Program-made: the position numbers and the translations under genes
Source of the DNA: Dactylosporangium siamense
GTDB lineage: Bacteria > Actinomycetota > Actinomycetes > Mycobacteriales > Micromonosporaceae
Assembly (NCBI RefSeq): GCF_016862795.1
Contig: NZ_BONQ01000126.1
Location: 1-64,000 of the forward strand
Direction: 5' to 3'
Length of the DNA stretch: 64,000 bases
In this document: one piece after another, positions 1 to 7,726 of the stretch
Position numbering within the stretch: the stretch's first letter is position 1
Layout: every line of letters starts with the position of its first letter
The notes under the pieces: model-generated
The model's database searches: none
What the model was told of the DNA's origin: nothing
Seen by the model: the letters and a program-made list of their open reading frames with translations, nothing else

Positions 1-7
1 CCAGTTT

Positions 8-126
8 TCAGCCGTCGTTGACAAAGTGGGATCGAAACGCCGTCCAACGGGCGGTTTCGACCCGCTGCCGGGCGAATCCGAGGACCTGGGCGACCGCCGC
101 CCGGAGGTTGTCGTAGCGGATCTTCC
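8..126 (-). pseudogene. IS21-family transposase (IstA) fragment
   Basis: The minus-strand reading contains KIRYDNLRAAV followed by RQRVETARWTAFRSHF. This matches the segment of IstA-type transposases around the second catalytic aspartate (the YDNLK-like motif) and the conserved downstream FxxxxxHF. Only about 40 residues remain. A stop follows at position 8, and on the other side the reading runs into unrelated sequence at about 126. It is a relic without its catalytic N-terminus or an IstB partner. The family call rests on the motif only. Confidence 0.6.
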
Positions 127-445
127 CGGTAGCACGCCGCCGAGCGTGGTGAACGCATGGACATGCCCCTCGGTCACCCGCCGGGTGGTGGACAGGATGG
201 CGCAGCAACCGGCGCCGCAGTACACCGCCCACGCCAGCCTCACCGACCTGACCCCGCGCGAGCACGAGGTCCTCATCCACCTCGCTCGCGGCCTGTCGAA
301 CCGTGAGATCGCCGCCGCGCTCGTCGTGGAGGAGTCGACGATCAGGACCCACGTCAAGCGGATCCCGATGAAGCTGGGACTGCACGACCGGATCCAGGCG
401 GTCATCTTCGTTTACGAGAACGGCCTTACTACACCACGGGACTGA
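126..445 (+). pseudogene. Truncated LuxR-type (NarL/FixJ) response regulator, C-terminal half
   Basis: The reading holds the linker motif PSVTRRVVDRM and then a full LuxR helix-turn-helix: LTPREHEVLIHLARGLSNRE, IAAALVVEESTIRTHVKRI and KLGLHDRIQAV, ending ENGLTTPRD. Response regulators of this family are about 220 residues long. Here the phospho-acceptor receiver domain is missing and its place is taken by the IS21 relic on the opposite strand. It would have bound DNA as the output half of a two-component system. Its reading frame is open, so a stand-alone DNA-binding stub is conceivable, but there is no convincing start codon with a ribosome site. Confidence 0.6.
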
Positions 446-608
446 CGCTTCGACGCCGGCAAGCTGACGCCTCAGCAAACACTGAAACAGTGGCCACGCT
501 ACCCCAGCCACCGTCCACAGCCAGTGCCGAACCCGTCTGTTGCGTGCTCGTCGCCGCCAGCGACCCGGCCGGTGAGGGTCCTACGTCCAACGCTTGACGG
601 AATGGCAA

Positions 609-1328
609 TCACTCGCTGGACGGGTTCCAGACCTCCGCGACAGGGTCTGGGACCGCACCGTTCGGTGTCGGTAGCCGATGCGCCACGTCGGACCAGAGCG
701 CGGTCAAGCTCGGCCAGAGCGGCCCGCGCGGGTTGCTCTCCCGGTCGAAGCTCAATACGCTGCCACGTCCGGGTCCGGCACGCAGATCGATGAGCAGCCC
801 CCCGCCGCCGCCGTCACCCGCGAACGGCCACCACGCCGGGATCCATACCGGCAGGTCATGCTCAGGCCCAGGGGTTCCAGCGGGCAGGGCACTGATGTCC
901 CTGAGGAACCCCTCGAGCTGCTCCTGATCTTCGGCCGGGACGAAGTCCGCGAGCACCTCCTGCCGCATGCGCCACATGTCGACCGCCTCGTCGACCGGGT
1001 ACGGGTCGTACCACGGCGGGATCAGCTGCCCGGCGAGGTGAAACACTTCGAAGCGCACGCCACCGGCCAGCCGGTACCACTCGGCCACGTCCTCTGGCAG
1101 GGCCGCTCCGACCGCTGCCTCGACCTCGGCGACTGCGGCTTCCCCACCCGGCCTAGCAACCGCCTCCCGGGTCCTCGGCGCATGCACCGCCAGCCAGCGC
1201 TCGACAGCGCCCCACGCCTCCCGCAACCCAGCAACGTCGCCCACAGCACCAGGCAAACACAGATTGTGTCCCGACGCCCGACTTTCCGGGTGGCGCCAAC
1301 CGTTGCGTACCACCGTCTCGGGGTGCAC
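609..1328 (-). CDS. SMI1/KNR4 (SUKH) family protein
   Basis: This is a 239-residue protein with the SUKH-1 signature: an N-terminal helix, then ALPEDVAEWYRLAGG, then a beta-rich core with WIPAWWPFAGDGGGGGLLID. Members of this superfamily are soluble cytoplasmic proteins and many act as immunity factors against polymorphic toxins; others have housekeeping roles. No toxin gene is adjacent, so an orphan immunity role is only an inference. The start is uncertain: ATG at 1328 is used here, while a GTG at 1244 would begin at the first helix (VGDVAGLREAW). Neither has a clear Shine-Dalgarno. The upstream 85 nt overlap the region between this gene and the divergent gene at 1369. Confidence 0.75.
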   Translation of the reverse strand: MHPETVVRNGWRHPESRASGHNLCLPGAVGDVAGLREAWGAVERWLAVHAPRTREAVARPGGEAAVAEVEAAVGAALPEDVAEWYRLAGGVRFEVFHLAGQLIPPWYDPYPVDEAVDMWRMRQEVLADFVPAEDQEQLEGFLRDISALPAGTPGPEHDLPVWIPAWWPFAGDGGGGGLLIDLRAGPGRGSVLSFDRESNPRGPLWPSLTALWSDVAHRLPTPNGAVPDPVAEVWNPSSE

Positions 1329-1368
1329 GGAGCGACGGCAATCAGATCAGTCATCTGTGCCCAACCGT

Positions 1369-2001
1369 ATGACTGCCGAGAAAGGACACACCTCGTATCT
1401 TCTGTCGGTGCGTGACACCAGAGGCATCTGCGGCGGTCGGAGACCGCGACACTTCGCGGCGCGTATCACGGTTGCCGGCGTCGCGGTGGTTGTCCTCTCG
1501 GTCGCTCCCGCGGATGAGTCCGGCCCCCGTTCCGACGTGGCGGAGTCCGGCTACGGTCACACCTGCGGTGGGTTCGTGTCCGTTGACACACCGCTCCTCC
1601 GGTGTATACAACTACCAGACCGTGCCGACCGGCGACCGCTGACCGCACACCAGCAGGCAGCTGGAGGCTTGGCCAGCCGAAAATTGCTGGGCGTGGTCGC
1701 GTATGCCGGCTTCTGCACCACACCGGCGGACCAGTCATGCAGTGCGCCGCCACCCCAGATGCCGTTGCACCGGCCCACGCCAGCAGACGTCGCCGTGGTC
1801 CGTGATGCCATCGCACATGCCGGATACGCAAATTTTGTCGTTCGGCTGGCACGCGAACACGACATCAGCGAGCACGGCAGCCTTATCTACGCCGTCAGTG
1901 TCGATGAGATTTGTGCCTTCGGAGTTCTCCATTACATGCCTGGAGGCCCCGGCGCCCAGATGACAAGCGGGCCGCTGCCGGACGGAAAATGCCTAGACTA
2001 G
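1369..2001 (+). CDS. Secreted or membrane-anchored hypothetical protein
   Basis: The 210-residue product is unrecognised. From the ATG at 1369 (or a GTG at 1408) there is an arginine-rich segment followed by a hydrophobic stretch, ITVAGVAVVVLSVAP, ending before ADES. This looks like a signal peptide or N-terminal anchor. The mature part has several cysteines (HTCGG, LLRC, GFC, SCSAPPP, EICAFG, GKCLD), suggesting disulfides outside the cell. The rest has no motif I can name. It is divergent from the SMI1/KNR4 gene and lies 175 bp before the large nuclease gene. Codon use fits a genuine gene, but the function is unknown. Confidence 0.5.
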   Translation: MTAEKGHTSYLLSVRDTRGICGGRRPRHFAARITVAGVAVVVLSVAPADESGPRSDVAESGYGHTCGGFVSVDTPLLRCIQLPDRADRRPLTAHQQAAGGLASRKLLGVVAYAGFCTTPADQSCSAPPPQMPLHRPTPADVAVVRDAIAHAGYANFVVRLAREHDISEHGSLIYAVSVDEICAFGVLHYMPGGPGAQMTSGPLPDGKCLD

Positions 2002-2160
2002 AGCAGCTGGCGAAAATTGCACACGCCGTCCTGCGTTCGTGTCATCTACCTGGCTAATCTGATCCAACAGGTGGCCAGGGATGCGATGCCGGCGGACGAG
2101 AGGATAAGACGAGAAGATTGCTAGCTTCTGAGGACCGCGCGTCGAATAGTCGACGCCCTT

Positions 2161-2172
2161 TAGGAGCTGAGG
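2161..2172 (+). promoter_or_regulatory. Ribosome binding site deciding a TTG start at 2177
   Basis: The sequence taggagctgagg precedes the large nuclease gene. GGAG ends 10 nt before a TTG at 2177. The only nearby ATG, at 2189, would lie 22 nt away. Spacing therefore favours TTG as initiator, adding four residues in front of the signal peptide. Confidence 0.5.
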
Positions 2173-2176
2173 CACG

Positions 2177-5100
2177 TTGCAAACCAATATGTTCAGGTAT
2201 CCACGGATAACCAGAATATTCATCGCGGCTGCAGTCGCCAGCGGGATCATTTTGACAACAGACGTTGGCCAAGCGCGTGCCGAGGTGGAGTTCGATCACA
2301 CCGTGATGATTCCGCCCGCCGCCGCGCAGTCCGGAAATTACACGGTGATTCGGACCGTCGCACCCTCATCGACTTCGACAGCATCCTCTCAGGCGCGTTC
2401 CACCGTGTCGTCGGCAGAAACAACACCGAAAGGTAAGCCGCTCGGCGCGGATCAGGCTGCGGCGGAGCTAACTAGTGCGGCCCGTCGGAATTCGCATTCG
2501 TACCGCAAGGCATCCGACCAGGATGGTAGTGCGGATGGCACTATCACGCCGTTCACCGTGACAACGACGATGCCCGACCAGGCGATGCTCAACGAGTGCC
2601 TGTCCCGTCCGAATGCATTCACTAAGTCAGGAGAGACCCTGAACCGGAAGTTCTGGTGTAGCCAGGGCTACTACGTCGTGGAGTACGGAACCGAGGTCAA
2701 CGGCAATTTCGTGCTGGACGGCGTTGCCATGGTCAACGTGATCAACGTGGCGGTTGGCTCAGAGAACGACCGGACGTGGCGCGTCTGGACGCACGCGATT
2801 CCGGGCACGGTGAAGATGAACCCGGCGCCAACATCGATGCATCCGGACTGGCCCACAAAGGTGTGGGGATACAATTTCCTGCTTCAGGCCGAGTGCGCGC
2901 AGGCGGTTCCGTACTGCGGATCGACGGGCGGAGCGATCGGCACCTGGACGGACTGGAACGTCAACGACAGGTGGACCTACCAGGATCTCAGTTCACCGAA
3001 GACCAGCGGAACGGGACCGGACTCGGTGACGTACCACTCGTGGTACTTCTATCTCAAGTCCGAGGGTGGACCTTATCCGATTCGCGAATACAGCAGCTCC
3101 CAGCACATGGTTCGCTGTGATTCAGCCACCTATCTGACCTACCTCGGTAAAAGGTATCCGGAAGGATGCGTCATGTACTCGGTACTGCCGCACCTGCAGT
3201 ATGACCTCGGCAATGCAAAACACGCACAGGTGGCGAAGCACATCCAGGACGCGCAGAACAATCCGAATTCCACGTACCCGAAGGAATCGCATTCGAAGAT
3301 CATTCCCGGGAAATACACCGGCTCGTCGACCAACGGCCTGCACCGCATCAGCAACACCGACGCGCGCTACGCCCAAAACAACACCAGTCGTCTTGCTGCC
3401 TGCAACGGAACCAGTCCCTATTCGGCAAGCACCGGCATGAGCCCAAAGACCACCGCAGGACAACAGTGTGACGAGTATCCGTTCAGATCGACGGAAGAGG
3501 GCGCGTCCAACCCCAACTTCGACTTTTCAGTTCGCGCGGTCGCCAGCTCTCACAACACCTCGGCCGGCGCCTCCCTCGGGAACTTCTACGGTCAGGATCG
3601 CATCCTGTACAACGCCGATCAGTTCTGGGTGGAGATCAACGGCGCCTGTGCCACCTCGTGCACCCCGACCGCGTCGGCCGCACCGGTGAACCTCGACCCG
3701 AGCGGCGCGGGACGGCTGAACGGATCCTTCATCCAACCGGCGCTGGTGGACACCTGGTCGAACGCGACGCTGAACGCCGAACTGGCAGCGATGAAGGCGA
3801 AGCACATGTCGCACGTCGTCCTCCAGTGGACCGCCAACAGCTACGACAAAGGCCTGGGTGGCCAGCGTTCCGCGGTGTTCCCAACCTCGCAGTCCGGATA
3901 TGTGCGCAGCACGAACACCGACGTTGTCGCCCGGTTGCTTGCAGCGGCGAATGCCACGGGGATGGAGGTGTACATCGGCCTACAGGTCAGCGACCAATGG
4001 TGGAACGTGTACGCCAACGATGCGAACTGGATCAACAACGAGGTCGCAACCGCGACGGCGCTTGCCCGCGAGCTGGCGGGCAAGTATCGCAGCAATGCGT
4101 CGTTCAAGGGTTGGTACCTGTCGTTCGAAATCGACAACGTGCACTTCGGGACACAGACGGCGGAAGACAATGTCAGCAACCTGCTCGGTAGCATCACAAA
4201 CGAGTTGAGGTCGATCGACAACACGCTTCCGATCGCGATCTCGCCGTTCTACAACGCGGTGGACACGGTACTGTACGGATGGCAAAGTCCAAGCACGTGG
4301 GCGTCCATGTGGGGGCGTCTCCTGCAGAGGTTCAACATCGACATCATCGCTCTGCAGGACGGTGTCGGTGCCGGCCACGCCAGTGCTGCGACGGTTGGCG
4401 AGTGGTTCTCCGCGATGCGCGACGCCATGAACTTTGCCGGCTCGCCGGCCATGCTCTTCTCGGACGTCGAGACGTTCATCGTCGGACCGTCGTCCCTGCA
4501 GCCCATGACAATACGGACCATCGTCGCGGACATGAATGCCGTCAAACCGTACGTGGAGGGGTTCTGGTCGTTCGCCTACAACCACTACCAGTCGCCGAGG
4601 TCGGAGTTCGCGAGTACGTCGTACGATAAGGCGTACGACCGGTGGGCAGTGAACGCGACTGGCGACGGTTCGGACGGAGACACTCCGACTGCGCCGACTG
4701 GGCTGTCCGCAACAGTGAACAACTCGCAGCAGGTGACACTGACGTGGACGGGCTCTAAGGACACGAACAGCGGCATCGCCGGATACCACATCTATCGGGA
4801 CAATGAGTGGGTTGCCGACAAGCTCGGCACCACCGCGTCGTTCGTCGACCGGCAACTGGACGGTAGCCGCACCTACAGCTATCAGATCAAAGCGTTCGAC
4901 GGGTCGGGTAACGAATCGGCCATCTCGGCGACCAAGACAGCGACCACTCCCGCCACGCCGGTCACGAACACGAACTTCGCACGGTGCGGCGCCGCGACCG
5001 ATGCCGTGGGCTGTGCCTACACCACTGATGTTGCCGCGGATGCCCTTTACCCGGACACTGGTGGGACCAAGCTCACCAACGGTGCGCATGGTCTGAACAA

Positions 5101-5437
5101 CGCGTACGGGCCGGAGTGGCAGGGTCGAAACGGCGTTGCAAACTATTCTTTCACCATCGACCTCGGTGGCGTGCGGGCCGTGAAGGAGATCAACAGTACC
5201 TGGTTCCAGGTGCGTAGCGACTACACGTTCTTGCCGCCGAACGTCACGTATCTGGTGTCCACTGACGGCGTCAACTTCACCCAGGCGTCGAGCATCGACA
5301 TTCCTGCCATCGGCCCTGGCGTGCAGACCAAGACCTACCGCGCCATCAGCCTCAACGTCAGCGCGCGGTACGTCAAAGTCAAGGTTAAGGGTGGAGACGC
5401 CTGGAGCATGACCGACGAGGTCGAGGTCCGCGGCTAG
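2177..5437 (+). CDS. Secreted NucA/NucB-type nuclease fused to DUF4434, FnIII and F5/8C domains
   Basis: The 1086-residue protein starts with a signal peptide (TRIFIAAAVASGIILTT, cut near AQARA-E). Residues about 355-500 match the NucA/NucB deoxyribonuclease family: a cysteine- and aspartate-rich lead-in (RISNTDARYAQNN) and the hallmark CDEYPFRST at 431-439, followed by the N-x-x-x-G/FYGQDRI stretch. Residues about 512-830 form a DUF4434-like TIM-barrel domain (GSFIQPALVDTW, HVVLQWTANS, GWYLSFEIDN, IIALQDGVG, FWSFAYNHY), related to glycoside hydrolases. A fibronectin type III repeat (836-923) and a discoidin/F5/8C carbohydrate-binding domain (about 930-1086) follow. It probably binds a polysaccharide or cell wall and cleaves extracellular DNA and perhaps glycan. 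The first 300 residues are also extracellular but unassigned. The stop codon lies in the CTAG that borders a miniature transposable element. Confidence 0.85.
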   Translation: MQTNMFRYPRITRIFIAAAVASGIILTTDVGQARAEVEFDHTVMIPPAAAQSGNYTVIRTVAPSSTSTASSQARSTVSSAETTPKGKPLGADQAAAELTSAARRNSHSYRKASDQDGSADGTITPFTVTTTMPDQAMLNECLSRPNAFTKSGETLNRKFWCSQGYYVVEYGTEVNGNFVLDGVAMVNVINVAVGSENDRTWRVWTHAIPGTVKMNPAPTSMHPDWPTKVWGYNFLLQAECAQAVPYCGSTGGAIGTWTDWNVNDRWTYQDLSSPKTSGTGPDSVTYHSWYFYLKSEGGPYPIREYSSSQHMVRCDSATYLTYLGKRYPEGCVMYSVLPHLQYDLGNAKHAQVAKHIQDAQNNPNSTYPKESHSKIIPGKYTGSSTNGLHRISNTDARYAQNNTSRLAACNGTSPYSASTGMSPKTTAGQQCDEYPFRSTEEGASNPNFDFSVRAVASSHNTSAGASLGNFYGQDRILYNADQFWVEINGACATSCTPTASAAPVNLDPSGAGRLNGSFIQPALVDTWSNATLNAELAAMKAKHMSHVVLQWTANSYDKGLGGQRSAVFPTSQSGYVRSTNTDVVARLLAAANATGMEVYIGLQVSDQWWNVYANDANWINNEVATATALARELAGKYRSNASFKGWYLSFEIDNVHFGTQTAEDNVSNLLGSITNELRSIDNTLPIAISPFYNAVDTVLYGWQSPSTWASMWGRLLQRFNIDIIALQDGVGAGHASAATVGEWFSAMRDAMNFAGSPAMLFSDVETFIVGPSSLQPMTIRTIVADMNAVKPYVEGFWSFAYNHYQSPRSEFASTSYDKAYDRWAVNATGDGSDGDTPTAPTGLSATVNNSQQVTLTWTGSKDTNSGIAGYHIYRDNEWVADKLGTTASFVDRQLDGSRTYSYQIKAFDGSGNESAISATKTATTPATPVTNTNFARCGAATDAVGCAYTTDVAADALYPDTGGTKLTNGAHGLNNAYGPEWQGRNGVANYSFTIDLGGVRAVKEINSTWFQVRSDYTFLPPNVTYLVSTDGVNFTQASSIDIPAIGPGVQTKTYRAISLNVSARYVKVKVKGGDAWSMTDEVEVRG

Positions 5438-5609
5438 CACGACAGCCCAGGTTCGTTATGTAGATGTCGGTTGATGGATGGTGTGCCGCGTCGGCGGTAG
5501 TGGCTGGTGCGGGCGCGGGCGGCCGTCAGCATGCCCTCCGGCACGCCGACCAGCCCCAGTGCCACCAGCCCATCGTCAGACATCTGCATGACGAACCTGG
5601 GCTGGGGTG
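5438..5609. mobile_element. Miniature element (MITE) with IS701-like ends, copy 1
   Basis: This is a 172-bp element with imperfect inverted ends. The left end is CACGACAGCCCAGGTTCG and the complement of the right end is CACCCCAGCCCAGGTTCG; similarity continues inward for about 37 bp. The right half is the reverse complement of the left end of the IS701-type element at 33297. The element therefore looks like an internally deleted IS701 derivative with no transposase. It is flanked on the left by CTAG, which fits the YTAR target preference known for IS701, and on the right by CCAA. Confidence 0.6.
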
Positions 5610-5724
5610 CCAATCCGGCTGGCGGATCCGTCTTCGTCATCGCGCTCGACGCTGCAACCCGGGATCGGCCCTCGGCCTTCGGGTCGGTGGCCGCCCGCCC
5701 TTGACGGACGGCCACCGAGTCAAC

Positions 5725-6120
5725 TCAGGAAGGGTTCAATGCCGACAGCTCCCCGACGGGTGCCACCAGGTGACCCTCCCCGAAATAGCACCACCATGCC
5801 GGTGACGAGCCGGCCGGGCAGTGCATGTGCAGTCCACGGTTGTGCACTGCACAGTCGGGCCATGCGATGTTCAGCACCTCGGCGAACAGGTCTTGGACAC
5901 CTTCGGCAACTTCGGCCAGCGCGTCCTCCTCCGTTTCCCCTTCACGACCGCTCACCCCGCCGTAGAACCTGCCGTCTTCCAGGGTCACGTGATAGATGGA
6001 ACGTTCTCTGAAGGAGCCCACGCTCCGAACGGCAAGCCTGAACGAGAGACCTGACGCAAAGACATCGTCTTGCACCAATACCAGTGCATCCTTGAGGCGC
6101 CCGAGGGCCTGCGCTGTCAC
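5725..6120 (-). CDS. Unknown 131-aa protein, paralogue A
   Basis: A small soluble protein of unknown function, starting MTAQALGRLKDALVLVQDDV and ending VGELSALNPS. It has a beta-rich middle (FYGGVSGREGETEEDALAEV) and a tail with several tryptophan/cysteine/histidine residues (NIAWPDCAVHNRGLHMHCP, AWWCYFGEGHLVAPVG), which could bind a metal; that is inference. A second copy at 32876-33271 differs at about ten residues, most of them in the middle of the chain. The conserved reading frame in both copies argues for a real gene. It sits between a miniature element and a transposon end in both places, so it may travel as a passenger. Confidence 0.7.
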   Translation of the reverse strand: MTAQALGRLKDALVLVQDDVFASGLSFRLAVRSVGSFRERSIYHVTLEDGRFYGGVSGREGETEEDALAEVAEGVQDLFAEVLNIAWPDCAVHNRGLHMHCPAGSSPAWWCYFGEGHLVAPVGELSALNPS

Positions 6121-6144
6121 CGGATCTCCTCCGCGTGCGGTCTA

Positions 6145-7178
6145 AGGCGTGTTTGGTAAGCCGTCGGACTGGTGGCCGTTCGTCGGTGTGGCGTTGATCG
6201 AAAAGTGGCGAGGTCTCCGGTAAGTGGGTTAGCGACCAAGCAAACCTTCACACCGGAGACCTCGTGGCCAGCGTAGCGGTGGCGAGGCGGCATGACCTCA
6301 ACGACGCGCAGTGGGCGGTTCTTGCCGCGGTACTGCCTGCGGTGTCGGTTCGTGGGCGGCCGCCGAAGTGGAGCAGACGGCAGTTGATCGATGGGATCCG
6401 GTGGCGGATCCGGGTGGGTGCGCCGTGGCGGGACGTGCCCACGGAGTATGCGCCGTGGCAGACGTTGTACTGGTTGTTCCGCCGGTGGCAGCGCGACGGG
6501 ACGTGGCAGGCGGTGTTGACCGCGTTGCAGGCGCACGCAGATGCCGTCGGTCGGGTTCGGTGGGACGTCAGCGTGGATTCCACCAGTGTGCGTGCGCATC
6601 AGCACGCTGCTGGTGCCCATCGTGACGGTGGTTCGCAGCAGGAGCCGCCGGGCGGGGTCGATGACGAGCCGGACGATCACGCTCTGGGCAGGTCGCGGGG
6701 TGGGCGGACGACGAAGGTGCATCTGGCGTGTGAACAGGGGCGTGAGGCGTTGTCGTTGTTGTTGACTGCTGGGCAGCGTGGCGACAGCCCGCAGTTCGTG
6801 CCGGTCCTGCAACGCATCCGGGTGCCGCGTCCTGGTGGTGGCCGGCCGCGGACCCGCCCCGATCGGGTGCTTGCCGACAAGGCGTACGCCGGGAAGGCGA
6901 ACCGGGCCTATCTGCGTCGGCATGGGATCCGGGCGACGATCCCGATCAAGGCCGATCACGCTGCGAACCGGCGCAAGCTCGGGTCGAAGGGCGGCCGACC
7001 GCCGGCCTTCGACCCGGAGCTCTACAAGCAGCGTCACGCGGTGGAGTGCGGCATCAACCAGCTCAAACGCAACCGCGGCATGGCCACCCGCTTCGACAAG
7101 CTCGCCGTGCGCTACCAGGCCACCGTCACCATCGCCGCAATCAACGAATGGCTCTGACCCCACTTACCAAACACGCCT
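6145..7178 (+). mobile_element. Complete IS5-family insertion sequence (IS427-like group)
   Basis: A 1034-bp element with perfect 16-bp inverted ends, AGGCGTGTTTGGTAAG and CTTACCAAACACGCCT. Both sides are flanked by TA, the short duplication usual for the IS427 group. A single uninterrupted transposase gene fills it. It is inserted at the end of the duplicated cassette. Confidence 0.85.
6264..7157 (+). CDS. IS5-family transposase (DDE)
   Basis: The 297-residue transposase catalyses cut-and-paste movement of the surrounding insertion sequence. It opens with the [15 protein letters not shown] and [18 protein letters not shown] helices typical of the DUF4096 N-terminal domain. The RNase-H-like domain shows [12 protein letters not shown] (first D), [10 protein letters not shown] (second D) and [12 protein letters not shown] (catalytic E). 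Many relatives need a programmed frameshift to join two frames, but here one frame encodes the whole protein. Length and motifs suggest it is active. The ATG lies about 120 bp inside the left end, and the stop sits close to the right inverted repeat. Confidence 0.9.
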   Translation: MASVAVARRHDLNDAQWAVLAAVLPAVSVRGRPPKWSRRQLIDGIRWRIRVGAPWRDVPTEYAPWQTLYWLFRRWQRDGTWQAVLTALQAHADAVGRVRWDVSVDSTSVRAHQHAAGAHRDGGSQQEPPGGVDDEPDDHALGRSRGGRTTKVHLACEQGREALSLLLTAGQRGDSPQFVPVLQRIRVPRPGGGRPRTRPDRVLADKAYAGKANRAYLRRHGIRATIPIKADHAANRRKLGSKGGRPPAFDPELYKQRHAVECGINQLKRNRGMATRFDKLAVRYQATVTIAAINEWL

Positions 7179-7231
7179 TAATACTGCAACAGCGTGTCGT
7201 GGCTCCGCTTGTGTTGGCACGTTGACTGGTT

Positions 7232-7690
7232 GTGGTCGATGTTGAGTTGGTGGGGTCGTGGGATGCCGGGTTGAACGAGTTGTTCTTCCGGTTTTCGCAT
7301 CGGTTTGCGGGTGGAGCCGCGTCGGCGGGCGGCGGCGTATCTGCGAGGGTTGCTGGCGCCGTTGGAGCGCCGGAACGGTCGGACCCATGCTGAGCAGGGT
7401 GGTCATGGGTCACCGGACGGGTTGCAGGGCATGTTGTGCAGCGCGGCGTGGGACCGGGACGGGGTCCGTGATGATGTGCGGGCGGGTGTCATCGAGGCGA
7501 TCGGCGCGGTAGACGGGGTGCTGATCGCAGATGAGACCGGGTTCGTAAAGAAGGGCCGCGCGTCGGCGGGGGAGCACCGGCAGTACTCGGGGACTGCGGG
7601 GAAGGTCGAGAACTTTCCGCTGGGCACGTTTCTGGCGTACAGGTCGGGGCGGGCCAGGCGTTGATCGACCGGGAGTTGCATAGGCGCGCT
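7232..7690 (+). pseudogene. IS701-family transposase remnant
   Basis: Pieces of an IS701 transposase N-terminus can be followed through three frames: VDVELVGSWDAGLNELF, then VEPRRRAAAYLRGLLAPLE, then GVLIADETGFVKKGRASAG and REYSGTAGKVEN-like sequence. It then breaks at about 7660 and resumes as LIDRELH. Frameshifts lie near 7306 and 7655 and the C-terminal two thirds are gone. It is distinct in sequence from the IS701 relative at 33391. Confidence 0.75.
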
Positions 7691-7726
7691 TTGCGACGAC
7701 AGCCGTCGTGAAGGGGCTGCGCCGGG

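Larger units (their letters stand above)
5438..6144. repeat. Duplicated cassette, copy 1 (MITE plus 131-aa gene)
   Basis: About 705 bp that recur in direct orientation at 32588-33296 with only scattered differences. The unit contains the miniature element and the minus-strand 131-aa gene and ends in ggtcta. In copy 2 the same ggtctag leads straight into an IS701 left end; here an IS5-family element sits at that TA instead. Confidence 0.8.

Noticed and set aside
6144-7180. IS5-family element as carrier of the duplicated cassette
   Set aside because: Its inverted ends are unrelated to those of the cassette and it has its own TA flanks, so it is a later independent insertion.
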